From positions 46,017 through 74,408 of the forward strand of contig NW_003143793.1 in assembly GCF_000003605.2 (NCBI RefSeq): a stretch of DNA of 28,392 bases. Reading direction: 5' to 3'. This document shows, in pieces, positions 10,808 to 21,293 of this stretch. How positions within the stretch are numbered: position 1 is the stretch's first letter; every line of letters begins with the position of its first letter. Both the position numbers and the translations under genes were made by a program. Source of the stretch: Saccoglossus kowalevskii. Lineage: Eukaryota; Hemichordata; Enteropneusta; Harrimaniidae. The notes under the pieces were generated by a model, which did not search any database, was not told the DNA's origin, and was given only the letters and a program-made list of their open reading frames with translations.

Positions 10808-13800
10808 GTAATATATCACGTGCCAATGAGCGCTTACCACTCATATGTGTTTGAACTCACCCGATTGGTGGCAGGAAACAAAAACTATTCCGAGGTCAAT
10901 GTAAAGCAAGATTGTGTTCGATTGGCTGCCCGACTGTAACACCTAACAGTCCACCCAATCGGAGAGGAGCTTGTTTGTTGCCGGGGAAGGGGCACTTGGA
11001 TTGCACGTACGGTGTTTGGGATTATTAAAATCAGAAAACAAACCAAAATGATAAAACAAATTTTAATTTCTTTTGCGAATATCCCCTACATATCTCAGCA
11101 TAAACGACGCTCAGAAATCCGCTCAGATTGCCCCTCGAAAATAGGGTTTGCTTTGGATGTTTTTTGTACTTGGATTGGAATCAAGTTTTTTTTTTGTTTT
11201 TTTTTTTGTTGCAAATGCTTGTACGCAGTCAGAGGCGATCACGGGTATGCTCCAATTCGAGTGTCCCTGGCATTTGTACGTATCAAATTTTGCTCCGACT
11301 CAACTGTATTTTTATAGGCTCCACTGTCGACTTTTTCGGAGCTTATCATATGACCGATTTTGATTGTCCGTCGTCAGTCGTCTTCCGTCTCCTGTGTCAA
11401 CTTTTTACTTTTTGACTTTATTTTTTAATTCTCTAATTTTGTGGAAGATTTATTTTTTTTGCTAAAAAGTGATATTTTCGACCTCTCATTGAAAACCAAT
11501 TCAATTTAGGTGAATACAAATGTAATACAGGTATATATATACTTATCGTAAAGATACAGTAAAGAAATAAAATGTTACATTTCCGTGAGTTTTTGTTTAA
11601 CATTGATAATATTGTTTTCTTGTCGTATATGCTGTTTTTATGTATTTAATTAATTCTTTTATAAATGGTCTGTTCTCAGCATTTAAAATGTAAACACATT
11701 TTTTCTGTATTATTTGCTTGAACTAAGTTTTCAATTGATTCTGAAAATTTTGTGTATAATCTTACTCTGGCCTCAGTATAAAGACTACATGATGTGAAAA
11801 AGTGTAGCTCATCTTCAGTAATATTACATTTTGCACATTTTCTATTTTCAATTTTTATTTTTGGTTTTTGATGTCTTCCAGATTCAATGATTAGTTTATT
11901 GTCATGAATTTGTTTTTGCGTATCTGTTGACCGACTTAATTAGCTGATTATTAGCGAATTGCTGTGTTATGTCTGTCATCGTTTAGGCCTATTTGAAGTT
12001 TTGGACGGAACTTGGCTCAGTGATTTGGAACTAATTACCAGATAACCGCCGCTTTTTAGACTACTCATTCTGACAGTTTATATCCATAGTTATTAATGTA
12101 GTGAACGATTAATCAAAAGATATGACGTATTCAGTGCTTAGTGTGATTGGCTTTATGATTGAAGGTTACGCCCTAGAGTCTTTTACTGCTTTGTAATTGG
12201 TTAGAGTTGTGAAAATGAATAAAGAGAGTTTGAGTTGGTCTTGGGGAGCACAGCACGATAGACGAATAGAGAGAGTGCAATCGAGAGTCCAGTCCAGGGG
12301 CGAGCCTTGAGGCAGTCCAGTCTTGGGCGAGTCTTGGTTCAGCCTTGCGATAGTCTTGGGGATTTTTCCCCAGGGCGCTGTGTCTTATAGAGTGCTCGAT
12401 TGACCGACTAAGACGAGAGCTGAAACGTATTTCCTGGCAAGTGTGGAGAACCCCAGAGAGAAGAATATCCCCCGTGATATTATCATGTGCATTTACGGTC
12501 TTAGTCTAGAAATAAGGCCAGTATCCTCTCTGTTTCGTACTGTTTTTAAGTATTTTGCAATTTCGATCTTATTTTTTAATAATTTATATATATATAGATA
12601 CTATACGTAGACCTCTCCCAGATTTGTTCATTTCGTGATGATATGTTCACTTCTCTAATTTTCAGCCGAGAAGCTGCTCGTTGTATCATTAAAGGAAATT
12701 CATGTAGTATCTTAACTCTGGAAACTCAATGAAGTAAATGTCAATTTTTCTGGGAATGTTTAACGATTATTCATCTCAGCCACTGAACAAGACATGCTTT
12801 AAGGTCTCATGCCACTAATTAACCAATGGCTGCTCGTAGCTCAATTTAAATGCCCAGCAAGAACCAATGAAATTTTTTAAATATTATTGTTCTCAGGTGC
12901 TCCCTGTTTGAGGGCGTAATCACCTGGGTCAGAGGTGAGACCAACATGTGGTCTTTTGTTTACTACTTAGCGGCTGTGTACCTGTGGGTTTATTCTGTGT
13001 GTTAATGGATGTTCTAATCTTGGTGTTTTTTCAGTGATTTCTCTTGGTGCAATCCAAATACAGTAGGTGTGTCTTGTTTACCTGAGATTTGCAAGAGTTT
13101 GAGTTGGCCAACATGTTAGTTTTTTTCATATGGTTGATTACTAGCATGTTGATTTCCCATTTTTGAGCCATATTTTCAACTTTCTTCGTCATTTTCATAT
13201 AGCAATCTTGTCATATGTTAACATTGTCGTCTATGGAAATTCAATTAGTGGTATGAGCCCTGAATAAATACACGCAAAAACATGGATAACTTGCAAAGTT
13301 TGCGATTTCCGTGACTTTTTGGTCTCTTATTTATTGAAAAATTGCCTGGTCACTTTGTGTCATTTTCTGTACCCTAATAACATGATAACAAATATGTGTA
13401 TTTTATCACGGTGTATTTCAGTGGAAGAGCGTGAAGCTGACAGGAGCGGAGAGACTCCACATAGCCGTGTTCGTATTGACTATTTCTTTCCTCGTGTGCA
13501 CGCTGACGTGGATATCATGGTCGGCACTAAGCAATGACCCGGATGCAATCTACGAACGATCCACCGTGGCTGGTCGTGTGTCATACACAATCTACGTTCC
13601 CATGGATATGTTATCATTTTGTATCATCGCCTTGGAAATTAGGTTTGTGCTCTACAAGATTTGGAGAAGGTGGCTTTCAATAAATGCTGACATTTCTGTG
13701 ATTAGTGCACACCAGCGGTTCAAAGATGAACAAAGACAAAAAGAAGAGACAGTCACGAATGTACAGTTGACGGGGAATTTCTCGCGTGATTATGTAAATG

Positions 13801-13889
13801 TGACAATTGTTTCGATGGACGAAGATGAACCGACCGCCGAACGTGACGCTGAATTGAACATAAATCGTGAAAGAAAACAAACATGTTAA
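9980..13889 (+). CDS. MARCH-type (RING-CH) membrane E3 ubiquitin ligase, MARCH4/9/11-like; join(9980..10807,13422..13889)
   Basis: The spliced product is 431 residues. Residues 1-214 form a hydrophilic, low-complexity N-terminal region that I do not recognise. A RING-CH zinc finger follows, with ligands C215, C218, C231, C233, H241, C244, C257 and C260; the spacing Cx2C-x12-CxC-x7-Hx2C-x12-Cx2C fits the C4HC3 RING-CH pattern, and W248 is the usual E2-contact tryptophan. Two hydrophobic segments lie at about 290-312 and 329-354, then a charged cytosolic tail. Finger plus two membrane spans is the MARCH layout; GELxSPC and KWIS before the first span resemble MARCH4/9/11, which ubiquitinate membrane proteins in Golgi and endosomes. 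The substrate here is unknown. The start is the first ATG after an in-frame TAA at 9965, with A at -3. The intron (10808-13421, phase 0) is GTAATA...TTTCAG and hosts a solo LTR. The family is secure; the exact orthologue is not. Confidence 0.9.
11900..12479 (+). mobile_element. Solo-LTR-like element, copy 1 (580 bp, in MARCH intron)
   Basis: It begins TGTCATGAATTTG and ends GTGATA, imperfect TG...CA-type inverted ends (TGTCA / TGATA). It is flanked by TTAT at 11896-11899 and 12480-12483. It is plainly homologous along its length to 21294-21990 in the same orientation. Inverted CCAAT boxes and AATAAA at 12218-12223 fit U3-R signals of an LTR. No internal coding region or primer-binding site is present. 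Compared with copy 2 it lacks about 93 bp near position 12433. Confidence 0.72.
12358..12371 (+). promoter_or_regulatory. NF-kB/Dorsal-like site GGGGATTTTTCCCC in solo LTR copy 1
   Basis: This is a palindrome-like kB motif that also forms a small hairpin. It is identical in copy 2 at 21775-21788. Confidence 0.35.
13422..13889 (+). CDS. MARCH-like gene, coding exon 2 (two membrane segments and C-terminal tail)
   Basis: The acceptor is TTTCAG ending at 13421, and the exon opens with TGG (Trp277). It encodes 155 residues and ends in TAA at 13887-13889. Membrane segment 1 is rich in I, V, F, L and W; segment 2 runs through YTIYVPMDMLSFCIIALEI and is followed by a basic RFVLYKIWRRW stretch, as expected on the cytosolic side. 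The C-terminus is acidic then basic and ends KQTC. It lacks the VTTV-like PDZ ligand of vertebrate MARCH9. Confidence 0.88.
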   Translation, partial: WKSVKLTGAERLHIAVFVLTISFLVCTLTWISWSALSNDPDAIYERSTVAGRVSYTIYVPMDMLSFCIIALEIRFVLYKIWRRWLSINADISVISAHQRFKDEQRQKEETVTNVQLTGNFSRDYVNVTIVSMDEDEPTAERDAELNINRERKQTC

Positions 13890-13920
13890 ATACTTTATGT
13901 AAATCATGTGGCCGTGTTTA

Positions 13921-13926
13921 ATTAAA
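13921..13926 (+). terminator. Candidate polyadenylation signal (ATTAAA) for the MARCH-like gene
   Basis: The common variant ATTAAA lies 32 nt after the stop codon at 13889. The 3' UTR would be very short if it is used. Confidence 0.35.
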
Positions 13927-14857
13927 CTATTTTCACGAATTTGTAATAATATTCACTGGCATGTGACATCAATGTGTCATTTCTTTTATGAAAATATTCA
14001 TATATTTTTAATGTTTTAATAACATGAAAATCCGTATCTCGTTAGCACGAGGTAGTATCTCACAAAACGGAATTGTTTAATGGAGAGGGGGGGCAAGTAA
14101 ACTTTATTTTATTGATGGCCCGAATAAGTCTTGTAAAGTACTACCAATTTTTTACAGGGTTTTAGCGAGCTTTGTTCACTGAAACTTGGAATCAATGGAA
14201 TGCTGGTGACACCTAATACTCGGATCGCCGGTACTGATATGATCAGTGACACCTCATCGGGTTCACCTTCTGGATTTAAATACTAGTATATAGTACCAGA
14301 GGTACATTACTTGGGGTTTGCAACTACGGTGACATGATACCAAGATCCCGTTTCAATCTCGCTCCCGCATAAGCGTTCCAACTCAGAAAAATGCGAGTGC
14401 GCATGCCCGAGGTAACTAGAGTACTGGGATGTCCAGGTGGATCAAAATAGATGCTCACGATATGACGGATTACGATGTTTTCTGTACATTTTCGATGTAT
14501 TACATTTTTTCACTATGAATGTGGTAATACATGTATTATTGTTTTATTACAAACCGCCTATGTCATGTCAGAAGGTCGCTATCTACGTGATGAGACTTGA
14601 ATGTGATCTTGACATGATGTCACCATACAGTACTATGCGCGTTGCAAACCCCAAGCAATGCACCTCTGATAGTACGTATGTATGTTGTAATATGGTGGTT
14701 TTGAACATTTAGTGCATTTCAAGGACTAGTCTTGTTTTATCAACTTCCATATTCCTTGATAAAACTAACCACCGGCTTCTCACACCGACACATCAAACAC
14801 ATGTACTTCATCGAACGTCGTCACCATAGAAATTCAAAATTATTGACAAAGAACAAC
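13927..14857. other. Convergent intergenic region between MARCH-like gene and SDR-A
   Basis: About 0.9 kb lies between the two genes' poly-A signals. A 91-codon plus-strand ORF (14437-14712) has no recognisable motif. Nothing else is evident. Confidence 0.4.
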
Positions 14858-14863
14858 TTTATT
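14858..14863 (-). terminator. Polyadenylation signal AATAAA for SDR-A
   Basis: AATAAA is read on the minus strand about 170 nt downstream of the SDR-A stop. It is the first canonical signal in a sensible position. Confidence 0.5.
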
Positions 14864-15033
14864 TGGAACACAATGAAAAAAAAGTTTCAGTAATACCAGA
14901 AATTAATTAGAAAAACAAACACTAGTAGGTGGTTCTCAGCTAGCACCCATGATGCTCTCAGGCTGCAGTAGTCGATAATCACGGTCTTTTAATAGTACGT
15001 GGGTGTCGACCTCCTTCAGCACCTGGCAATGAT

Positions 15034-15266
15034 TCATGGCTGGGCTCCTTTTGGAATATTTGCTTTGCCTCGTAATAAGCGCCGGATAAAATCGTGAATA
15101 CTAGCAGGTAACCTTGACAACGGCACCCACAGCACCTTCGCATCCATACCAACATGATAACGCAGTTGTGGTCTCACAGCGGTGAGGGCGTGTTCCATCG
15201 CCTCGGGCACCAGGTATGTCTTGGTGTTGGTACGCTCACATAAAGCTTTCTTTGCTCCTTCACGAA
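15034..15266 (-). CDS. SDR-A coding exon 4 (C-terminal substrate-side segment)
   Basis: The acceptor ends ATATAG and the exon continues in phase to TGA at 15034-15036. EAMEHALTAVRPQLRY followed by GMDAKVLWVPLSRLPA matches the conserved C-terminus of RDH/DHRS9 proteins (DAMEHALT, DAKxxWxPLSxLPA). Confidence 0.9.
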
Positions 15267-18200
15267 CTATATAATGCAAAAAGAAAACAGACTGTCAGAA
15301 CTGTTATATCAATCAACTAATCCTTCCACGTGCTACGATTGCAAAGATCGAAGGTTTGTAAAATGTTTAAATTTGGAAACATGAACTTTCGGCGGGAAAG
15401 GGTAGGCTGGTATTGATTTTTGAATACATCATAACAGTGCATTATCTATGCACTTTCCAAGACATTGTATCATCATATCTAATCGCCAAGGCCATTGGTT
15501 CATTGTGAACGTATTTGTACACTCATTTGTAGTATGATTTGTACTAGCCTGACATGTAGGCGTGAGTAGCGCCCTCGCCGGCCGAACGGCTTCAGACGTC
15601 ACTCACTGTGTTGGATTTGGAGCACCGCTGAGAGCGCAACTCACGCGACCCTGTCAGGCTAGATTTGTACGAGATCTCTTCAACTCGCAAATGTGTTACC
15701 AATCGGCTTTCTTAAATCAGCACACGTGATCATATGTTGTAATTTTGCAAGGAAGGAAATGAATTTCTTTATCTCAAAGTTTCACACTGCAATATGATCT
15801 CTTCTATTTTGGAAAACTACGACGCGCACCACTGTACCATGCATTTCTATGGGCTCTGTGCGCGCTGCTGTGGAACGCCGGTCGAGCCGGTGAAAATTCG
15901 ATAAAACAACACAAACTCAATTTTGAAGTAATCCCGAACAACCAAATTTATATATGTTACACACGTAGGGCTAATCTTGTTACACTGTTCAGAGGAGTCT
16001 CAACAGTCATCCCAAAGTACCGTTTTCTGCGAGTTTTGGGCCTTTGTTTTCACCGCCGCGGGTTGCCAGGCGGTGAAAATGCCCGGATGTCCGCGCTCGA
16101 GGATATACTCGCATATTTATCTAGGTAAAAAACAAGCCTCGGTCAGTATTTGGAGGAGAGGAGCTGATCATGACTTGACGTGTAGACGCCTGCGAGAGCC
16201 TACTTATATCTTGCAGACGAAAGTGATCCCTGAGTAAATTTTCGACAATAATAATGACGCATGCATGTTTATACCATGAGGCCAACTGGCTAAAAAAAAT
16301 GTTACGACATGGAAAGATTTAAAAAAAAATACGTACATCTTTGGAACCATTCTTCTCCATATTCGTTCCTTGTTTCTGGGTCAAGCGCCTCCCATCGTCG
16401 GAGAACTTTTCTTTCGAGAATATCCCAATTTGTCAAATTCGTTCTAAAGAAACCTGGCTCGATAATATGCACAGATACCCCGAAAGGACGCAACCACGAC
16501 CTAAAATCGTAAGGAATTTGTTAAAATTATGATTCATAAAATAACATAAAGCTGTGGCTTTATATAATAGAACAATCAGATTAAAATAAGATCCTAGTTT
16601 GGGGGTTTTTTTTCACTAAATTTTTTTTATTATTTATTTTTTCCATATACTTTCTTTGACTTTATTTTATTTGAATTTATTATTTATTTGCTGGAAGTTT
16701 TTTCAACAGTTTTTGGAATCGCGAAAGCCCACAAGTATGAGTATAGATGTGAATAATAATTATAAACATATACAAAATAAGACACATATATAATAAGAAT
16801 AAAATAAAATATATAAAATTAAATTAAATTCACGCCATGGAAATACATCATATTTAAATTGGATTGATAATATACAAGAACAATAAATACTTATTTTAAA
16901 GGTAGAAGCCTACTCATAAATTTAAATACGAAGAACTTATTCATTTTGCAATATAAGGAATATTGATTTTTAAAAAAATGGGGTATTTTTAATTAGTGAA
17001 TTGTTGCCATATTGGCGGTATTACATATATAAGTTCTTATGACAGAGACATTATGTCATATCTCAAATTGTTGCCTGATGAGATATCCTAGTTACGTATT
17101 ATTAATGATTTGGTACTTTTTGTTGTCCTGAATTATTGTTAAAATCTAGGTTTTAAAAAATTTCAAGAGATGCATTTTGTTAACACAGTGTTCTATGGAA
17201 TTGTTATAAAAATAGCGATTTTTGAAAAATATTTGTATCAGTTTCTCAAAAAACTTAACTGTAACATAAACAAATATGTAACTTTGTCCTGGGCCAATAG
17301 CTCCATGATTGTACATAATAAACTAATGGACATTATCATGCGATTTATAGCCAACTTTCTCAAAAAATATAGATGCAGCGTTTCTGTGACCGTGACGTCA
17401 AAATGGCGTAGTCACTATCGTTTAGTTGTGTAGTTGTTCGTCATTTAGAATATATTAAATATCCCCAAAATATTATTTTTATTAACGAGTGATCATAAAT
17501 CACAATATAGACGATGTGAACGATCTCAATTTTCGTATTTACGCCAGGCTTCGTCGCGAGAGGGCGCCACTTATAAATAACTAGCACTTCACATTTGTAG
17601 ACACTAAATATGTAGCGTAGGTGGCGACATAACGTAGCTGTAACTATTGATCTTTATTCTCTGACTTTTATTTTTACATGTAATAAAACAGTTCCTGAGT
17701 CATTAGTGACAATGTGTAACGGCCATCGCCGAAATGTGAATACATATGCATATGCTCTATATGCCCTGGACAAAATGTCAAATACTTTGCCGTCTTGAAG
17801 GGCTAAGTCCTATTTCTGACGACATATCACTGAAAATGGTATGTGTTATTTCCCATAATATGGTGCGTCGTACATTTTAATTTTCAACGGTTCCATTGCT
17901 TGACCGATTTCAACGAAACTCGGACTACTTAGGCTAGTTAGAATTTAATGCGGCATTATCCTCGTGTAGTTCCAACAGTGCAATCCCAAACTAAGTCGCA
18001 CAATTCCACCACGCACAAATGAGACGAATATGCCTTGCCTTTTGTTATTAAAGCGCGGTGGTCGTCGCGCTGCCCATGTGCGACATTTTGTGTTAATAAA
18101 CATTGATTTTCCCACAATCCTAAAAAATACCTAATCAAAGCCTTGAAATGTATCAGTTCGTACTCGTTTATCAGCACAACAGTCAAAGTCGCCATCTTAG

Positions 18201-19545
18201 TTTATATGAGACCCATATATCTCGCGCATGCGTGGCGCGACGACTATCGCCCTTTAATACGGAAAATTATATTACCTGATGCCATCTGAGACAGACTCGA
18301 CTGCATATTTGGAGATACTGTAAGGTATATTATCACTGAAGGTCATCAAACCAGCAATACTTGAAACGTTTACTATGCGACCTTTGGCCTTCTTTAGCAG
18401 AGGTACGAAGGTCATTGTAACTTGGATCAGACCCAATGCGTTTATTTCAAAACAAGGCTTATACTCATCTCTGCTGAACCAATCAGGCATACCAAGTTCA
18501 CCCATGATGCCTGCGTTGTTTACGAGGCCCCACAAGCCTGAAAGATGAAATCAACACACACTGCATCAACATTTTGCTCAGTGTCACGCGACGAACAAAT
18601 TAATATTATTATTGAAAATAAATGTTGTTAAATCAATTATAAAAATATTTATTATTTGCGCGCAAAGACGATTATTCAGAAATCAAAGTGAGTGGTCTGC
18701 TGTCATCAACATTTTGCTCAGTGTCACGCGACGAACAAATTAATATTATTATTGAAAATAAATGTTGTTAAATCAATTATAAAAATATTTATTATTTGCG
18801 CGCAAAGACGATTATTCAGAAATCAAAGTGAGTGGTCTGCTGTCATAAACACATATCTCAATTTTTTTTTTATAAAAAGCTATTTTTGGATGTATTGGTT
18901 ACAATTTCGAGTGGGTAACATACCCATTTCCTGCAGGTAGACAAATGCTACCAAACTAGACAATAAACAAAAAAATAAATAGTGACTTTTAAGTCTACCA
19001 CATCCTTAATTTAACTAAATTCCGGGCGATGATAATTTGTATTACATGTATATACAATGACTATAATTAATTTATAATTCGGGTCAAACTACGAATTTTG
19101 TCATAATTTCATCTGGCCACGAATATTGCAATGTGTGTATTAAAAATAGAACTTTAATTTCAGCACAATTTTATTTGATTAAATATCAAACAACAATATC
19201 TGACTTTTTAGTACTACCTGTTCCTTTTGGTAGGATTTTCTTGACTTTTTCATAAGCTGCTTTGATACTCTTGTCACTTGCTACGTCCATACTCAATGTC
19301 GTTAGACGGTGTGACGTCACAGCTTTTAGGTCACGTGCTCCTTTGTCCGTGAGACAGGCCGCTATCACTTTACATCCTTTTTTGTCCAATTTTTGGGCGA
19401 GTAAATTTCCAAAACCAGTGTCGCAGCCGGTAATAAGGACGTACTTAGATGTGATGCCATCGATAGTCGGTAACCGTGACAACCAATCGAAAAGCTTATA
19501 AAGGATACAAATGGCAGCGACAGTAGCAACTATTTGCATTACCAT
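15034..19545 (-). CDS. SDR-A: short-chain dehydrogenase/reductase, retinol dehydrogenase / 17-beta-HSD6 / DHRS9 group; 4 exons
   Basis: Exons on the complement are 19218-19545, 18276-18537, 16337-16500 and 15034-15266. The product is 328 residues, close to the usual 315-320 of the family. An N-terminal hydrophobic segment (about 1-25) should anchor it in the ER membrane. Rossmann features follow in order: TGCDTGFG at 39-46 for cofactor, AACLTDKGA after strand 2 (typical of NAD-preferring RDH members), LWGLVNNAG with NNAG at 116-119, catalytic N142, S169, Y182 and K186 (YSISK), and IIEPGFF near 210-215. Such enzymes oxidise or reduce retinoids and hydroxysteroids; the true substrate cannot be read from sequence. 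The start is the first in-frame ATG (MVMQIV); the frame runs further 5' only through non-ATG codons to a TAA. Three of its introns' occupants are mobile or duplicated DNA. It is the tandem paralogue of SDR-B. Confidence 0.92.
15545..15661. mobile_element. 117-bp miniature TIR element with 9-bp target duplication (Mutator-like size)
   Basis: The termini are TAGCCTGACA and TGTCAGGCTA, and the inverted similarity extends about 35 bp (CGTGAGT, GCGC, CTC). Perfect 9-bp direct repeats GATTTGTAC flank it at 15536-15544 and 15662-15670. A 9-bp duplication is typical of Mutator-like (MULE) elements. It lies in SDR-A intron 3 and is far more CpG-rich than its flanks. Confidence 0.78.
16047..16079. other. 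Perfect 11-bp inverted repeat with 11-nt loop
   Basis: TTTTCACCGCC (16047-16057) and GGCGGTGAAAA (16069-16079) are perfect complements. It lies in SDR-A intron 3 within a locally GC-rich stretch (about 15.83-16.11 kb). It may be a remnant of a TIR element. No target duplication was seen. Confidence 0.6.
16337..16500 (-). CDS. SDR-A coding exon 3 (PG motif region)
   Basis: The acceptor is GATTTTAG and the first base completes Arg197. The exon reads SWLRPFGVSVHIIEPGFFRTNL, the SDR segment after the active site, then an acidic helix ending EEWFQR. The donor is GTACGTA (phase 1). Length 164 bp equals that of the matching SDR-B exon. Confidence 0.9.
16501..18047 (-). other. SDR-A intron 2, AT-rich part
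   Basis: Very AT-rich (TTTATT-type tracts at 16.6-16.9 kb). It holds a CRE at 17393-17400 and a weak CTCF-like core at 17554-17567. No coding signal. Confidence 0.5.
18048..18257. mobile_element. TIR miniature element, copy 1 (210 bp, SDR-A intron 2)
   Basis: The left end reads TTAAAGCGCGGTGGTCGTCG; the right end, reverse-complemented, reads TTAAAGGGCGATAGTCGTCG. The right subterminal half (about 18175-18257) contains AAGATGGCGAC (reverse-complemented) and GAGACCCAT. It is repeated in opposite orientation in the copy at 20414. There is no coding capacity. The target duplication is unclear; TTAA or TA is possible. Confidence 0.7.
18276..18537 (-). CDS. SDR-A coding exon 2 (NNAG, catalytic Asn/Ser/Tyr/Lys)
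   Basis: The acceptor reads TCTTTCAG and the exon opens GC TTG TGG, completing Gly110 and giving [10 protein letters not shown]. The exon holds the whole catalytic tetrad and ends ATC AG at the donor GTAATA (phase 2). Length 262 bp fits both phases. A miniature element lies only 18 nt beyond the donor, and the 140-bp duplication begins 26 nt before the acceptor. Confidence 0.92.
18564..18843. repeat. Perfect tandem duplication, 2 x 140 bp, in SDR-A intron 1
   Basis: Copy 1 is 18564-18703 and copy 2 is 18704-18843; both start CATCAACATTTTGC. I found no difference on direct comparison. The array lies 26 bp from the exon 2 acceptor. It is either very recent or an assembly artefact. Confidence 0.95.
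19218..19545 (-). CDS. SDR-A coding exon 1 (membrane anchor and TGxxxGxG cofactor motif)
   Basis: The exon has 109 codons plus one base (phase 1) and ends GGA ACA G at the donor GTAGTA. It carries the anchor, TGCDTGFG and the CLTDKGA loop. A second ATG two codons after the first (at 19539) is an alternative start. The exon contains a TGACGTCA palindrome, probably by coincidence of coding. Confidence 0.9.
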
Positions 19546-21289
19546 AATTGAAGTAATTACTATTAACAAAAACAAGTTTCGAATAGTTAGAATACTTAAA
19601 CTTTCATATTATAGATGATAAAAAATGTTCGTACAGCATTAAAATGTGACAGTCGTAATATAGAGGGCGTTTTAATTGCGTGAACACAAATAAAGTAATA
19701 TGCTAGTACTGTCGAAGTAATTTCTGAATCATTTATCTGTGAAGCATTGTAATTGAAACATGCACTATTTGTTAATCGCTTTATTCATTACGTTTTATAC
19801 AAGTTCAATAATACTGTATTCTGATTTATACATTGTTGCAAAATACGGATTCTGAAGTGAGACGACGACATGAATGCGAACGTGGTAGAAACCACCGCAG
19901 TGTGTTCTTTTGTTTCAATTTTTATATTCATCCAATTAGTAGTTTTCCCACTAATTTTCTTACACGGTCAAGAGTTTATCGATGTATATCAAGGGCATAC
20001 TGCCAATTCTGTATCATTCTTACAATTTGTGTTATATCGTTGATATCGAGTTGTAAGTCTCCGGATTGCCAGCGGGTTTTCCGTTAGTGAATAAATTGTG
20101 AGTTTTCATTAAGTCGTTCTTCTGTGGTGATTGGTGCTGATTGTGTAGCAGATAAATTTGCATATTATATTTCGTTACATTTCCATAACCGCAACGTATC
20201 GTCCCCCACAAGCACTCAGTTCGGTTAGTTTTATTTAAGCTAGTGGGCCGAGGAAGAAGAGCAATATTGCGTAACAACATTTTTCATAAAACCAAACGCA
20301 TAATAGTAGTACTTGTAAATTGAAAATTACACAAAATATAAAATTTAATTTAAAATTCTGCTTGACTACACAAGTATTTCGCATATTTCGGTTTTTAAAT
20401 TACGTGACAGTTGTGAAAGACGGTGGTCGTGGCGCCACACATGCGCGAGATATGGGTCTCATGTAAACAAAGATGGCGACTTTGACTGTTGCACAGACCA
20501 ACCTGAGATGTTACCAAGTTTCACAATGTATTTCTAGGTGATTGAAAGTTATTGAAGAAATGACCGGTGGTAATCATTGCAAGTTGCACCCAGGTCAAAA
20601 CTCCTACTTGTGATTTTCTTTAGGAGAGCGCATTGGATTGAGGGGAAACCAACGTTTATCAAAACAAATGTCACATATGCGTGGCGCGACGACCACCGCT
20701 CTTTAATATTAGAAGGAATTGAATTTCTTTTAATGCGTTCTATTTTTAACAAGACGGATTTGAAATGTAGACCTAGCCATGCCAATTTGTTAATATTGTC
20801 ATTTTTTGATGTGCGTCTTTCTTCGCCCTAAAATTATTCGACCTGCTGGATCCTGCAATATGTAAAGACTACCAGCGTCTGCGCTATTAATTAAAACATC
20901 ACGATATTCAAAATGTAGCAATACAAAACTGTTTAAAAATAGTAAAAAGAGATGAGCTAGGAACAAATCGTCTAATTCTTCTTACTTGCAAACTGTTTAA
21001 TTATCAGATGGATGTGATGTTTCTATAATATCTATGGTTCCCTGAAGATCCTAAGATGCCAGCCGTGGCAATTTTATTCTTTGTATATGGAATTTCCATT
21101 GCATGTTATATTAAAATAACGTAGCTTAACCAGCATTTGTTACGACGCAATGCCCATAAACTCTGCTATTTTCATGACAAGTATGATGACAAATTTTCAA
21201 GATCATCATTAATTTTATGGTGCACTTCATCTGGTAAAATCGCAGCACAGTCAGTAGTCATGTCATCATCGTACATCTTAATATCAGAA
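19546..21289. other. 5' flank of SDR-A
   Basis: The SDR-A promoter should lie here, but no clear TATA or initiator could be assigned. TIR miniature element copy 2 occupies 20414-20706. The remainder is AT-rich without recognised structure. Confidence 0.4.
20414..20706. mobile_element. TIR miniature element, copy 2 (293 bp, about 0.9 kb upstream of SDR-A)
   Basis: The ends are AAAGACGGTGGTCGTGGCGC and the reverse complement of GCGACGACCACCGCTCTTTA. The interior matches the copy at 18048-18257 in reverse orientation, including GGGTCTCAT, AAGATGGCGACTTTGACTGT and, near the other end, a TTTATCAAAACAAATGTC-like stretch. The centre is longer and more diverged. Confidence 0.7.
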
Positions 21290-21293
21290 TTAC

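Larger units (their letters stand above)
10808..13421 (+). other. MARCH-like gene intron 1
   Basis: The intron is 2614 bp with GTAATA/TTTCAG borders. The stretch 11.14-11.47 kb has T-runs and a CGTCGTCAGTCGTCTTCCGTCTCC segment, broken here as repetitive-looking DNA of a kind common in marine invertebrate genomes. Solo LTR copy 1 follows at 11900. The remainder is AT-rich without further structure. Confidence 0.5.

Noticed and set aside
10808-10939. Continuation of MARCH exon 1 to a stop at 10939 as an unspliced protein
   Set aside because: The stretch loses family similarity exactly at a good GT donor and lacks the membrane segments that appear in phase at 13422.
11012-11415. Overlapping plus-strand ORFs with Phe-rich stretches
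   Set aside because: They are generated by T homopolymers inside the MARCH intron.
12926-12938. DR1-like GGGTCA-G-AGGTGA in the MARCH intron
   Set aside because: The second half-site is imperfect and no other evidence of function is visible.
14437-14712. 91-codon ORF in the convergent intergenic region
   Set aside because: No similarity, no splice partners, and it lies past the MARCH poly-A signal.
19546-19575. Longer SDR-A N-terminus starting at 19575
   Set aside because: The codon at 19575 is TTG, not ATG. The first real ATG in frame is at 19545 and gives a length matching SDR-B.
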